From: Runella sp. SP2
GTDB taxonomy: Bacteria > Bacteroidota > Bacteroidia > Cytophagales > Spirosomataceae
Reading direction: 5' to 3'
NCBI RefSeq assembly: GCF_003711225.1
Contig: NZ_CP031030.1
Location: forward strand, 5,332,001 to 5,396,000
DNA length: 64,000 bases
In this document: piece after piece, positions 41,203 through 50,634 of the stretch
How the letters are laid out: each line of letters starts with the position of its first letter
Position numbering within the stretch: position 1 is the stretch's first letter
The notes under the pieces: generated by a model
What the model was told of the DNA's origin: nothing
Seen by the model: only the letters and a program-made list of their open reading frames with translations
Databases searched by the model: none
Program-made: the position numbers and the translations under genes

Positions 41203-43113
41203 ATGTCTCCATCCTTACTTATTCTTATACCCTTGTTGCCACTGATTGGTTTTGCCATCAATGGCATAGGTTTTCGGCACGTTCCCAAGAGCCTAGTGGG
41301 GGTCATTGGTTCGGCCGCCACGTTGGGAGCTTTTATTATTTCCATCTTGGCATGGAACAGCTTCGACGGTCAGCCTCAAGTGGTAAAACTTTTTGATTGG
41401 ATTTCAATTGGGCAACTTACGATTCCTTTCTCGTTCCAAATTGACCAGCTATCGCTATTGATGCTGATGGTCGTGACGGGCGTGGGTTCGTTGATTCATA
41501 TTTATTCGATTGGCTACATGCACCACGACGAAGGCTTTGGAAAGTTTTTTGCCTTCCTTAACCTCTTCTTGTTCTTCATGTTGCTGTTGGTGATGGGTTC
41601 CAACTACGTCATCATGTTTATCGGATGGGAAGGCGTAGGGCTTTGTTCTTATTTGCTCATCGGTTTTTGGAACAAAGTAACCAACTACAACAACGCTGCC
41701 CGCAAAGCCTTCATTATGAACCGCATCGGGGACTTGGGCTTTTTGTTGGGTATTTTTATGATTATCCAACACTTCGGCTCGGTTGAGTACATCGAAGTAT
41801 TCAATAAAGCAGCCAACGGGGGTTTTGGCATCAATGATACGGTGATTGTAACCATCACGGCCTTGTTGTTTGTCGGTGCGATGGGAAAATCAGCCCAGAT
41901 TCCACTTTATACGTGGCTTCCTGACGCGATGGCGGGTCCAACGCCAGTATCGGCCCTTATCCACGCCGCAACGATGGTGACAGCGGGTATCTACATGGTG
42001 ATTCGCTCCAACGTGCTCTATTCGTTGGCACCTGCTACCCTTGGTTTCGTGGGAGGCATCGGCTTGGTGACAGCGCTCGTAGCGGCTTCGATTGGTTTGT
42101 ATCAAAACGACATTAAAAAAGTATTGGCTTACTCTACCGTAAGTCAGTTAGGATATATGTTTTTGGCGTTGGGCGTTGGGGCTTACACCTCAGCCATGTT
42201 CCACGTTATGACCCACGCTTTCTTTAAGGCGTTGTTGTTTTTGGGAGCGGGTAGTGTGATTCACGCCATGTCAGACGAGCAAGACATTCGCAACATGGGT
42301 GGTTTGCGGAAGCATTTGCCCGTTACCTTCTGGACATTTACGATTGCAACTTTTGCCATTGCGGGTATTTTCCCACTTTCAGGTTTCTTCTCGAAAGATG
42401 AAATTTTGGCGCACGTATTTGAGCACAACAAAATCATGTGGGCGCTAGGAATTGTAGGCGCGATGATGACGGCCTTTTATATGTTCCGTTTGTTGTTTGT
42501 AACGTTCTTTGGTAATTTCCGTGGAACGCACGAGCAAGAGCACCACTTGCACGAGTCTCCAGCTACCATGACCATTCCTTTGATGGTGTTGGCGGTATTG
42601 TCGGCCGTGGGTGGTTTAATGAACATTCCGCACGTATTGGGCGGCGGCGAAGCCTTGGGGCACTTTATGGCACCGTTGTTTGAAGGGTCAAAACAAGTAA
42701 ACCCTGCGCTTTTTGAAGGTCACCTTGACCATTCAACCGAATATATTTTGATGGGTGTGTCGGTAGGTGCAGCGGTGTTGGCCATTGGGTTTGCCTACAG
42801 CTTGTTTATCAGCAAGGCAGTGGTTCCTGCGGCCGACAAAGACGTGACAGGCTTCCCGAAAGTACTTCAAAACAAATACTACATCGACGAATTATACGAT
42901 TCGGTGTTTGTGAAGCCCATCAGCAAGCTTTCAGATATTCTTTACAGCTTCGGAGAGTTCTTGATTGATGTCATCGTCAATGGCTCGGGTCGTTTGGTAC
43001 AGTTTTTAGGCGGACGTCTTCGTTTGTTACAAACGGGCGAAACAGGCTTCTACGTATTTGCGATGGTGATTGGTATCGTCCTTGTTTTGGCTTGGAATTT
43101 CTTAATAAAGTAA
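41203..43113 (+). CDS. nuoL: NADH-quinone oxidoreductase subunit L
   Basis: 636 residues, about 16 membrane segments, with the Mrp-antiporter-like core: GWEGVGLCSYLLIGFW, NRIGDLGFLLG, the TWLPDAMAGPTPVSALIHAATMVTAGIYM motif with its key Lys/His neighbourhood, and the long C-terminal lateral helix region. It is a proton-pumping subunit of complex I. The loop after LLFVTFFGNFRG is His-rich (HEQEHHLHE), a usual variable loop. Confidence 0.97.
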   Translation: MSPSLLILIPLLPLIGFAINGIGFRHVPKSLVGVIGSAATLGAFIISILAWNSFDGQPQVVKLFDWISIGQLTIPFSFQIDQLSLLMLMVVTGVGSLIHIYSIGYMHHDEGFGKFFAFLNLFLFFMLLLVMGSNYVIMFIGWEGVGLCSYLLIGFWNKVTNYNNAARKAFIMNRIGDLGFLLGIFMIIQHFGSVEYIEVFNKAANGGFGINDTVIVTITALLFVGAMGKSAQIPLYTWLPDAMAGPTPVSALIHAATMVTAGIYMVIRSNVLYSLAPATLGFVGGIGLVTALVAASIGLYQNDIKKVLAYSTVSQLGYMFLALGVGAYTSAMFHVMTHAFFKALLFLGAGSVIHAMSDEQDIRNMGGLRKHLPVTFWTFTIATFAIAGIFPLSGFFSKDEILAHVFEHNKIMWALGIVGAMMTAFYMFRLLFVTFFGNFRGTHEQEHHLHESPATMTIPLMVLAVLSAVGGLMNIPHVLGGGEALGHFMAPLFEGSKQVNPALFEGHLDHSTEYILMGVSVGAAVLAIGFAYSLFISKAVVPAADKDVTGFPKVLQNKYYIDELYDSVFVKPISKLSDILYSFGEFLIDVIVNGSGRLVQFLGGRLRLLQTGETGFYVFAMVIGIVLVLAWNFLIK

Positions 43114-43170
43114 AGTGAAGGTTTTAATAGAAACTGAACTCTTTTAACATTCTGAAATCGACATTTTAAT

Positions 43171-44625
43171 ATGCTTACTCTTTCACTTATACTCATTCCG
43201 TTGATTGCAGGGGTGATTACATTAATTACCAAAAACAACAGCGCAAAGCAGTTGGCCCTGATTGGGGCGGCCATTGAGCTGGTTTTGGCAGTGGTAATTT
43301 ACTCGCAATTCCAGCCTACCGCTGCTCAGCAATTTGGTTTCAGCTACCCTTGGATTCAATCGGCAGGAATTTCGTTTGCAGGAGGTATCGATGGCATCAG
43401 CATTTTACTCGTGATGCTCACGGCTTTCCTAACGCCGCTTATTATTCTCTCGACTTTCCGTCAGCCTTACAAAAATGCTTCGACGTTTTATGCGCTTATC
43501 CTCTTCATGCAAGCGGCATTGATGGGGGTCTTTACCGCTGCCGACGCCTTCTTGTTTTATTTATTCTTTGAAGCTGCCCTTATCCCTGTCTATTTCCTGG
43601 CAGCCGTTTGGGGCGGAGAAGATCGTATCAAAGTCACGTTCAAGTTTTTTGTTTATACCATTTTCGGAAGTTTGTTTATGTTGGTAGCGTTGGTGTATTT
43701 GTACTACCAAACAACATCAGCACAGGGTCATACGTCAGAAATTTCGGCTTTCTATAAATTAGCCCTTGATGCCCAAAAACAAGGTTGGATTTTCTGGGCG
43801 TTCTTTATTGCTTTTGCCATTAAAATGCCCGTGTTTCCTTTCCACACTTGGCAGCCCGATACGTACACCGAGTCTCCAACACCTGCAACCATGCTTTTGG
43901 CGGGTATCATGCTTAAAATGGGGGTTTACGGGGTGATTCGCTTTGTGTTGCCAATCGTTCCGTTAGGTTTACAAACGTGGGGGACAACGGCCATCGTGTT
44001 GTCGGTCATCGGAATTGTGTACGGTTCTATCATCGCCATTCAGCAGCGCGACATGAAGCGCCTTATTGCGTACTCGTCATTTGCGCACGTCGGTTTGATG
44101 TCGGCGGGGGTGTTTTCCCAAACCCTCAGCGGCGTTCAAGGGGCACTAATTCAGATGTTGGCGCACGGAATCAACGTGGTAGGTTTGTTTTTCATCATCG
44201 AAATCATTTTCTCTCGTACCAAAACGCGTAACATTGAGCAATTGGGCGGCATTACCCAACGTACGCCTCATTTGACAGTTTACTTTATGATTCTGATGTT
44301 GGGAAGTGTTGCACTTCCGTTGACAAACGGTTTCGTAGGTGAGTTTTTATTGCTTCGTGGGGTATATGAGTCAAACATTTGGTTAGGGGCGATTGCGGGT
44401 ACTACCATCATTTTGGGGGCAGTTTACATGCTTCGTTTGTTCCAAAAGTCAATGTTTGGTGCTAAATCAACTTTTACAGAGCACTTTGCCGACTTGTCGT
44501 TCAGCGAGCGTGCGGTTTTGGTGCCGTTGGTTATCATGGTTTTCTGGATGGGGCTTTATCCAAACTCTTTCTTGAAACTAACCGAGCCTGCGGTAAGTAA
44601 CCTATTACAAATGATTCATTATTAA
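43171..44625 (+). CDS. nuoM: NADH-quinone oxidoreductase subunit M
   Basis: 484 residues, about 14 membrane segments: FEAALIPVYFLAAVWGGEDR with the key Glu, FPFHTWQPDTYTESPTPATMLLAGIMLKMGVYG, and YSSFAHVGLMSAG. A proton-pumping subunit. 57 bp after nuoL. Confidence 0.97.
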   Translation: MLTLSLILIPLIAGVITLITKNNSAKQLALIGAAIELVLAVVIYSQFQPTAAQQFGFSYPWIQSAGISFAGGIDGISILLVMLTAFLTPLIILSTFRQPYKNASTFYALILFMQAALMGVFTAADAFLFYLFFEAALIPVYFLAAVWGGEDRIKVTFKFFVYTIFGSLFMLVALVYLYYQTTSAQGHTSEISAFYKLALDAQKQGWIFWAFFIAFAIKMPVFPFHTWQPDTYTESPTPATMLLAGIMLKMGVYGVIRFVLPIVPLGLQTWGTTAIVLSVIGIVYGSIIAIQQRDMKRLIAYSSFAHVGLMSAGVFSQTLSGVQGALIQMLAHGINVVGLFFIIEIIFSRTKTRNIEQLGGITQRTPHLTVYFMILMLGSVALPLTNGFVGEFLLLRGVYESNIWLGAIAGTTIILGAVYMLRLFQKSMFGAKSTFTEHFADLSFSERAVLVPLVIMVFWMGLYPNSFLKLTEPAVSNLLQMIHY

Positions 44626-44644
44626 TTAGAGAATTATTTTAAGC

Positions 44645-44692
44645 GGTTCGCCGCACTGACATCTCATCGCACGGGCGTCGCAGCGGCGAACC
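44645..44692. repeat. Long-arm hairpin between nuoM and nuoN
   Basis: GGTTCGCCGC (44645-44654) and GCGGCGAACC (44683-44692) are exact inverses with a 28-nt GC-rich loop, in a 98-bp gap inside the operon. No T-tract; it may stabilise or process the mRNA. Confidence 0.65.
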
Positions 44693-44723
44693 GACCCTGT
44701 TTCAAATTGAAAAATTAAACAAA

Positions 44724-46118
44724 ATGCTTCCAATCATACTTCTTTCCATACTTGGCCTTTTGGTTTTGTTTTTGGGTTTTCAGAAATCGAAAAACTTGCT
44801 ACTACCTGCCACACTTTTGGTATTGGTTCTCACCTTGATTGCCAACTTTGCGAACTGGAACGATGCACCGTCGTTGTATTTCAAAGGAATGCTTTTCGAA
44901 AACAAACTTACGATGGCTTTTTCGGGCATTGTATTGCTTTCGGCACTGTTGATTGCGGCGCTTACGCGCGGTTTTATCGACGATGAGGCTGCCCAACCTG
45001 CAGAATACTACGCCATTATGTTGTTTTCGTTGGTAGGAGCGATTATGATGATTGGGTACGAAAACCTGCTCATGTTATTTGTAGGCGTCGAAATTCTTTC
45101 GGTTTCTATGTACGTTTTGACAGGTAGTGATAAGCGCAATTTACGTTCCAACGAAGCCGCGCTCAAATACCTTTTGATGGGTTCGTTTGCAACAGGTATT
45201 ATGCTTTTTGGGATGGCTTTGTTATACGGCTCAACGGGCTCGTTCAACCTCGCCGCTTTGAAATCCTACGTTTTGACCAACCCCTCTCCTTCCCCGATGT
45301 TGTACGTTGGGTTGTTGATGTTGTTGATTGGTATGCTTTTCAAAGTATCTGCTGCTCCTTTCCATTTTTGGACACCCGACGTCTATGACGGCGCACCAAC
45401 GGTGTTTACTGCTTTCATGTCAACCATCGTAAAAACTGCGGGTTTTGCCGCACTTTATCGTTTACTTTCGGGCTCGTTTTCGGGTGTATATACCTTTTGG
45501 TGGTCAACCCTCGCTGGCATTACGGTCTTGACGCTCTTGGCTGGAAACATTACGGCGGTTTATCAAAATAGCTTCAAACGCATGATGGCTTATTCGAGTA
45601 TTTCGCACGCGGGATACTTGCTTCTGAGCCTTACCGCGCTTAGCTCACAGTCTCAAGATGCGATTGTGTTCTACTCGTTGGCGTACTCATTAGCTACCAT
45701 CAGTGCTTTTGGCGTATTAATGATTGTTGGCAAAGAAACGGGGGTTCGTTCGCATGAAGTGAGCGAGAATTTCAATGTTTTCAATGGCTTAGGCAAGAAA
45801 AATCCTTTATTGGCTTTTGTTCTCACAGTTTCGATGCTTTCGTTGGCTGGAATTCCGCTTACGGCTGGGTTCTGGGGTAAGTTCTTTGTCTTCTCAAGCG
45901 TCGTAGAACGCGGTTTGACGTGGATTTTGGTGGTAGCCGTTTTGATGTCGGCAGTGGGTATTTACTACTACTTCAAAGCCGTGATTGCTGCTTACATGCG
46001 CGAAGGCGAAGCGGGGTCAATCAAAGTACCACAGTTCTATCGTTTAGTTCTTATTGCAACTACTATCATTACCCTTTTCTTTGGGCTACTTCCCGATTTG
46101 TTAAAAGGGTTGGTGTAA
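44724..46118 (+). CDS. nuoN: NADH-quinone oxidoreductase subunit N
   Basis: 464 residues, about 14 membrane segments: VGVEILSVSMYVLTGSDKRNLRSNEAALKYLLMGS, FHFWTPDVYDGAPTVFTAFMSTIVKTAGFAALYR and YSSISHAGYLLL are the NuoN signature regions. Last gene of the four-gene unit; followed by a hairpin at 46125-46153. No nuoA-J gene is in the window. Confidence 0.97.
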   Translation: MLPIILLSILGLLVLFLGFQKSKNLLLPATLLVLVLTLIANFANWNDAPSLYFKGMLFENKLTMAFSGIVLLSALLIAALTRGFIDDEAAQPAEYYAIMLFSLVGAIMMIGYENLLMLFVGVEILSVSMYVLTGSDKRNLRSNEAALKYLLMGSFATGIMLFGMALLYGSTGSFNLAALKSYVLTNPSPSPMLYVGLLMLLIGMLFKVSAAPFHFWTPDVYDGAPTVFTAFMSTIVKTAGFAALYRLLSGSFSGVYTFWWSTLAGITVLTLLAGNITAVYQNSFKRMMAYSSISHAGYLLLSLTALSSQSQDAIVFYSLAYSLATISAFGVLMIVGKETGVRSHEVSENFNVFNGLGKKNPLLAFVLTVSMLSLAGIPLTAGFWGKFFVFSSVVERGLTWILVVAVLMSAVGIYYYFKAVIAAYMREGEAGSIKVPQFYRLVLIATTIITLFFGLLPDLLKGLV

Positions 46119-46124
46119 AATATA

Positions 46125-46153
46125 AAGGGGAATTAGCTGAGCTAATTCCCCTT
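46125..46153. terminator. Bidirectional hairpin terminator between nuoN and the GntR gene
   Basis: AAGGGGAATTAGC (46125-46137), 3-nt loop, exact inverse (46141-46153). On the minus strand it is followed by TTTATATTTT, so it terminates the GntR-type gene and probably nuoN. Confidence 0.8.
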
Positions 46154-46179
46154 GGCACCCAACAGAGAATGCTTTTTCC

Positions 46180-47199
46180 TCAAAGGGACCCTCGCCGAAT
46201 CAATCCAAACGGATTTTTAACGTGCATTATTTTTCCCTTTAAAATCAACTCCGCGGCCGTACGCCCCATTTGGCTGTGGTTTGTCGAAATAACGGTGATT
46301 CCATTGGCCAAAACCTCTTTGAGGGGCGTATCATTAAAAGATACTATTCCTACCTCTTCACCCAAGACCAGGCTTTGTAGTCTGGTCTTTTTTACTAATT
46401 CGGCCAAATCCGAGTCTTCTAAAACCACATAGGCATGGCCTTTTAACTCTTCTTCGTCGGAAGCCTTGGCAATAATACGCCCTTGCTTGTGGTAGTGCGC
46501 ACAAAAATTGCGGAAGCCACGAACAATTTCGGGGGGGTATTTTACATCTTGTGGAAAAACAAGCACAATTTCTTCATACTTATCTAGTAAATCTACTCCC
46601 GACTGCAAAGCCCCGTAAATATCATCGGTGAAATCTTGGTAAACACTGGCATATTCTCCAGAAAAGTCAGAAAACTCACGGTCGAGGAGAATCAGTTCTT
46701 TGGGAGCAATCTTTTTCAGCATCGACAAAACCGCCACTCGATCGGCCTCATCATAAAAGTGCGGCATGATTACGTAGTAGTGATAATGCCCAAGGCTCTC
46801 TTTCATAATGTCATCAAAAACCCGAACATTCCCGTGGTGAATATGAAGCGTTACTGTGGCGCGGTCACCCAACGTACTTACAAAACCTTCGTACACGGCT
46901 TTTTTGTAGGCGCTGAGTTTATTCATCACCAACAACACCCGCATTTGCTTGGGCTTTTCATTTAGGATATAAAACCCTTTCCCGCGTACGGAGTCAATCA
47001 CCCCCAGTGCTTTGAGTTCTTTATAGGCTTTTTCGACAGTGTCGCGCGCTAAATAGTACTCTTCACTCAGTTCGTTGATGGAAGGAAGTTGGTCGTCCTG
47101 TTTTAAAACACCACGCTCAATCGAGCTAATCACCGATTTTACAATTTGCTTGTATTTAGGGGTTTTAGCGTCGTGGTCAAGATGTAGGGTAAAGCTCAT
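46180..47199 (-). CDS. GntR-family regulator with LacI-like ligand-binding domain
   Basis: 339 residues. N-terminal winged helix (TPKYKQIVKSVISSIERGVLKQDDQLPSINELSEEYYLARDTVEKAYKELKALGVIDS region, about 12-75) of the GntR type, then a periplasmic-binding-protein-like domain (RVLLVMNKLSAYKKAVYEGFV to TVISTNHSQMGRTAAELIL). This architecture in Bacteroidota often controls sugar or polyol uptake; the ligand here is unknown and no sugar gene is adjacent. An inverted repeat 25 bp upstream may be its own operator. Confidence 0.88.
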   Translation of the reverse strand: MSFTLHLDHDAKTPKYKQIVKSVISSIERGVLKQDDQLPSINELSEEYYLARDTVEKAYKELKALGVIDSVRGKGFYILNEKPKQMRVLLVMNKLSAYKKAVYEGFVSTLGDRATVTLHIHHGNVRVFDDIMKESLGHYHYYVIMPHFYDEADRVAVLSMLKKIAPKELILLDREFSDFSGEYASVYQDFTDDIYGALQSGVDLLDKYEEIVLVFPQDVKYPPEIVRGFRNFCAHYHKQGRIIAKASDEEELKGHAYVVLEDSDLAELVKKTRLQSLVLGEEVGIVSFNDTPLKEVLANGITVISTNHSQMGRTAAELILKGKIMHVKNPFGLIRRGSL

Positions 47200-47223
47200 G
47201 CAAAGTAAGGCTTATTGGCCATG

Positions 47224-47245
47224 TTACTGCCAATTTGGACAGTAA
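47224..47245. promoter_or_regulatory. Inverted repeat TTACTG-N10-CAGTAA upstream of the GntR-type gene
   Basis: Exact 6-bp arms 25 bp before the regulator start (47199), in the only non-coding gap on that side. Suits autoregulation; no binding data. Confidence 0.4.
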
Positions 47246-47279
47246 GTAATAGCTTTTGTGGGCTAGTCATTCATCAAAG

Positions 47280-48095
47280 TTACTTGTTTTGCGCTTTTTT
47301 CGCCTTTTTTTGCTGTTGTTTTTTCTTTATCTCTTTCAAAGGGTTCTTGTGCAATGGCACTTTTTGTCCCAACAATTCTCGAATAACAACAGAGGCACAA
47401 ACGCTTCCAAAAGTAGCGGGCAAGTACGAAATGGTTCCGTAGGCGGAACGTTTGAAGTTATTTCCATCCGTCAGCATCAACGAATCCTTTTGCACTTTTT
47501 CGGTCGAAAACACGGCCTTAATCCCTGACGTAATCCCGTATTTTTTGAGACGCTTACGAACGTAATGGGCTAAAAAGCACTCGTATGTATCAAACAAATC
47601 AGCTACTTTCAACTGCGTTGGGTCGTATTTCCCCCCCGCTCCCATCGAACTTACCAGCGGATAGTTATACTCGCGGGATGTCACCAAGAGGGTCAATTTT
47701 GGGGTAATACTGTCGATGCAATCCATCACGTAGTCGTACGAGGCTGCGCCGAGAATATCGCGTACTTTTTGGGGAGTCAAAAACTCTTTGATGACCGTTA
47801 GTTTCAATTCGGGATTAATAGCTAACAGGCGTTCGGCCATCAATTCGGCCTTCGACTGCCCGTGAGTGGTTGCAAGGGCGGGAAGTTGTCGGTTACGATT
47901 GGAAGGGTCAACCACGTCGCCATCGACAATCGTCATTGTGCCTACCCCTGAACGCGCAATAAATTCGGCAGCAAACGAACCGACGCCACCTAGCCCTACC
48001 ACCAACACGTGGGCTTGTTGAAGTTTATCTAATCCTTCGTCGCCCACCATAAGGCGCGTACGCGAAAGCCATCCTAAATCTGCCATTTCATTCAA
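47280..48095 (-). CDS. tcdA: tRNA threonylcarbamoyladenosine dehydratase TcdA-like (ThiF/E1 family)
   Basis: 271 residues. N-terminal SRTRLMVGDEGLDKLQQAHVLVVGLGGVGS (ATP-binding GxGGVGS) and DGDVVDPSNRNRQ, then CIDSITPKLTLL, match the E1-like TcdA (YgdL) group that cyclises t6A37 of tRNA. The C-terminus is a Lys-rich tail (KKKQQQKKAKKAQNK), unusual and perhaps RNA-binding, which is inference. It is 30 bp after the TatD-like gene and likely in the same transcript. Confidence 0.88.
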   Translation of the reverse strand: MNEMADLGWLSRTRLMVGDEGLDKLQQAHVLVVGLGGVGSFAAEFIARSGVGTMTIVDGDVVDPSNRNRQLPALATTHGQSKAELMAERLLAINPELKLTVIKEFLTPQKVRDILGAASYDYVMDCIDSITPKLTLLVTSREYNYPLVSSMGAGGKYDPTQLKVADLFDTYECFLAHYVRKRLKKYGITSGIKAVFSTEKVQKDSLMLTDGNNFKRSAYGTISYLPATFGSVCASVVIRELLGQKVPLHKNPLKEIKKKQQQKKAKKAQNK

Positions 48096-48125
48096 TTTCT
48101 TAAATACATAAAAGAGTAAGCAAAC

Positions 48126-48830
48126 TTACTTTTGCGAAAACAGTGCCACAAAGTTAGTCCAAATTTGGCTTTGTAAGTATCCTGTAGAACACTGTAAATG
48201 CGTTGCCGCTGCTTGATACACTTCTTCTATTGGAATAGGACGGTCATCGTTTTCAAGAAATAGCCGTTCTAAAGGGATTTCACGCACCAATGTAGAAGCG
48301 TTTGAGTCTGGACGCAATAACGCTCCCCCCAATGAAAAATAAAATCCTTTTTGCAGTAATTGCTGCGCTATTTGCGGTTGATTATTAAATCCATGAATAA
48401 TCAAAGGCACTTGCGTTCGGCGGCGCTTATGCCATTGCAACAATTCATTGAACGCCCGTACGCAGTGAATCACGACGGGTTTCTGTACCCGCTCGGCCAC
48501 TTGGACTTGTGCTTCAAATACCTTGAGCTGTATTTCTAACGAAAGTGGAATCAAACGGTCAAGGCCACATTCCCCTATCATTTTTACTTCTGGTTGGGTA
48601 GCCCATCGTTCTAATTCTACCAACTGAGTTTCCCATGTTTCAACATCAATATACCACGGATGTATGCCGACCGATACCCAGCGGCCTGGGTCAAAGCCAT
48701 ACGCAGCCATGTCTTGCCCGAGAATGTTTAAAATACTTCGTTCAGCGGGAAGTTCTGACACGTTATGTGTGTGAAAATTTAAAAATTGTTCCAATTTTGC
48801 CAAATCATTGTCCTTTGTCAAAGATAGCAA
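48126..48830 (-). CDS. TatD-family metal-dependent hydrolase
   Basis: 234 residues as drawn from a TTG at 48830. Metal-binding NFHTHN at the N-terminus, then GECGLDRL, VIHCVRAF and LFLENDDRP are TatD-family landmarks (DNase or amidohydrolase activity). The HTH motif normally lies within ten residues of the start, so a later TTG (48803 or 48794) may be the true one; no ATG exists. Consistent with that, TATCTTTG on the minus strand at about 48822-48815 resembles a promoter -7 element and lies inside the longer form. Confidence 0.8.
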   Translation of the reverse strand: MLSLTKDNDLAKLEQFLNFHTHNVSELPAERSILNILGQDMAAYGFDPGRWVSVGIHPWYIDVETWETQLVELERWATQPEVKMIGECGLDRLIPLSLEIQLKVFEAQVQVAERVQKPVVIHCVRAFNELLQWHKRRRTQVPLIIHGFNNQPQIAQQLLQKGFYFSLGGALLRPDSNASTLVREIPLERLFLENDDRPIPIEEVYQAAATHLQCSTGYLQSQIWTNFVALFSQK

Positions 48831-48844
48831 ACCTCCCGAAAATT

Positions 48845-49303
48845 ATGGCCGCCATCACGTTTCAATGCCTTCCCTTCGACCAACTCAGTTTACGCCAATT
48901 GTACGACCTGCTTGCCCTTCGGATTGATGTGTTTATTGTTGAACAAAATTGTCCTTTTCACGATGCCGACGGAAAGGATTTTTACGCTTGGCATTGCCTT
49001 GGCTACGACGACGACGGGGCATTAGTCGCTTATACCCGTTTGTTTGACTTAAATCTATCTTTTGAAGGCTTTACCTCAATTGGACGAGTAGCTACTTCCG
49101 ACAAGGTGCGCGGGCAAGGCGCAGGGAGACAGTTGATAGCGTACTCTATTGAGCAATGTGAAAAATTATTTGGGCACCAACCCATCAAGATTGGCGCCCA
49201 GCAATATTTGTTAAAGTTTTATGAGTCGTTTGGTTTCAAATCAACGGGCGAGGATTACCTCGAAGATGGGATTCCGCACACGATTATGATTCGGGAAGCT
49301 TAA
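48845..49303 (+). CDS. ElaA-like GNAT acetyltransferase
   Basis: 152 residues from the ATG at 48845. Motifs ALRIDVFIVEQNCPFHDADGKD and GRVATSDKVRGQGAGRQLI (acetyl-CoA loop RGQGAG) and a C-terminal EDGIPHTIM define the ElaA group. Substrate unknown. It is divergent from the TatD gene with 14 bp between the drawn starts and its end overlaps the convergent symporter gene by 4 bp. Confidence 0.9.
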   Translation: MAAITFQCLPFDQLSLRQLYDLLALRIDVFIVEQNCPFHDADGKDFYAWHCLGYDDDGALVAYTRLFDLNLSFEGFTSIGRVATSDKVRGQGAGRQLIAYSIEQCEKLFGHQPIKIGAQQYLLKFYESFGFKSTGEDYLEDGIPHTIMIREA

Positions 49304-50634
49304 TCGAGGTTATCGGTTTTGATGTCTTCAAACTGTTCGACGTTCCCAAACGCGTAGTGCATTTTCTGACGGTCAAATTCTTTTTCGTGGTTGGCCAACC
49401 ACACCGTTGCCACGGCATTTCCGATGAAGTTGGTAATGGCGCGGGCTTCGGACATAAAACGGTCAACGCCCAACAACAACGCCAACCCTTCTACGGGAAT
49501 GGCCTTGAGCGCCGTTAGCGTCGATGCCAATACGATGAAGCCGCTGCCCGTCACACCCGCTGCTCCTTTGGAAGTTACCATCAAAATACCGATAATGGTC
49601 AGCATTTGGGTCAAATCCAAGTGCACGTTAAACACTTGCGCCAAGAAAATAACGGCCATAGAAAGGTAAATCGTCGTTCCATCGAGGTTAAACGAATACC
49701 CCGCAGGGACAACGAGCCCCACGACCGACTTCGAGCAGCCCATTTTTTCTAGTTTTTCCATCAAAGAAGGCAACGCTGCTTCTGACGACGAAGTCCCGAG
49801 TACAATCAAAAGCTCTTCGCGGATGTAGCGCAAAAACTTAAACAAGTCCACCTTCGCAGTCCTGAGGATGTACCACAGCACCACGCACACAAAAATTCCC
49901 ATGGTAGTATAAACAGTCACCATCAGTTTTGCAAGGGGCACCAGCGTTTGAATTCCGTATTTTCCAATGGTGAAAGCCATTCCGCCGAACGCCCCAATCG
50001 GCGCAAGCATCATAACGCGGTGCAAGGCTTTGAAAATTACCTTGGAAATGGGCGCAAGGAAGTCGATTACTTTCTGCCGACCCGAATAATTACTTAGCAC
50101 CGCCCCAAGCACAATCGCTACCGCAAGGACTTGGAGGGTAGAGTTATCCATAAAAAACTTCCACCAGCTAAAGGCTTCGGCGCTTTTGGTGTATTTAGAA
50201 ATATCGCCTCCCTTGATTCCCTCCGTTGTTACACCATCACCTGGGCGGATGATATTGGCTACGATTATCCCAATAATCAGCGCAACGGTCGTTACGACCT
50301 CAAAGTACAACAACGCTTTGGCCCCCACTTTACCGACCTTCTTTAAATCACCCATCGAAATAATTCCCAACGTAATGGTGAGGAAAATAATGGGGTTAAT
50401 GAAGAGTTTGACAACGCTGATAAACGTTTTGCCCAACATTTCGCTAAAAGTGGCTCCAATTTCAAGTTCTTGACCCAAAAACTTCCCTTTGATGGGTGCG
50501 TCCAATACTTTCATCAACGCCAAATCGGGTCGAAAATGGCCCAATAAGATGCCAATTGTGATGGCCGTCAAAACCCAAAAGGTCAGATTGGTGAAGAGTT
50601 TAGCGAGTCCAGAACGAGATGAAGTCGTTTGCAT
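49300..50634 (-). CDS. Dicarboxylate/amino-acid:cation symporter (DAACS, GltP/DctA family)
   Basis: 444 residues with about eight membrane segments and two hairpin loops. Key motifs: TSSSEAALPSLMEKLEKMGC (first hairpin), GYSFNLDGTTIY (NxDGT) and the second hairpin TSKGAAGVTGSGF. Takes up C4-dicarboxylates or glutamate/aspartate with protons or Na+. The exact substrate is not decided by these motifs. ATG at 50634; the -33 region of the divergent Uma2-like gene lies inside its first codons. Confidence 0.92.
   Translation of the reverse strand: MQTTSSRSGLAKLFTNLTFWVLTAITIGILLGHFRPDLALMKVLDAPIKGKFLGQELEIGATFSEMLGKTFISVVKLFINPIIFLTITLGIISMGDLKKVGKVGAKALLYFEVVTTVALIIGIIVANIIRPGDGVTTEGIKGGDISKYTKSAEAFSWWKFFMDNSTLQVLAVAIVLGAVLSNYSGRQKVIDFLAPISKVIFKALHRVMMLAPIGAFGGMAFTIGKYGIQTLVPLAKLMVTVYTTMGIFVCVVLWYILRTAKVDLFKFLRYIREELLIVLGTSSSEAALPSLMEKLEKMGCSKSVVGLVVPAGYSFNLDGTTIYLSMAVIFLAQVFNVHLDLTQMLTIIGILMVTSKGAAGVTGSGFIVLASTLTALKAIPVEGLALLLGVDRFMSEARAITNFIGNAVATVWLANHEKEFDRQKMHYAFGNVEQFEDIKTDNLD

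Noticed and set aside
48635-48844. Upstream extension of the ElaA-like gene by 70 codons
   Set aside because: The extension is antisense to the TatD-like gene and lacks conservation with GNAT proteins; the ATG at 48845 gives the normal length.
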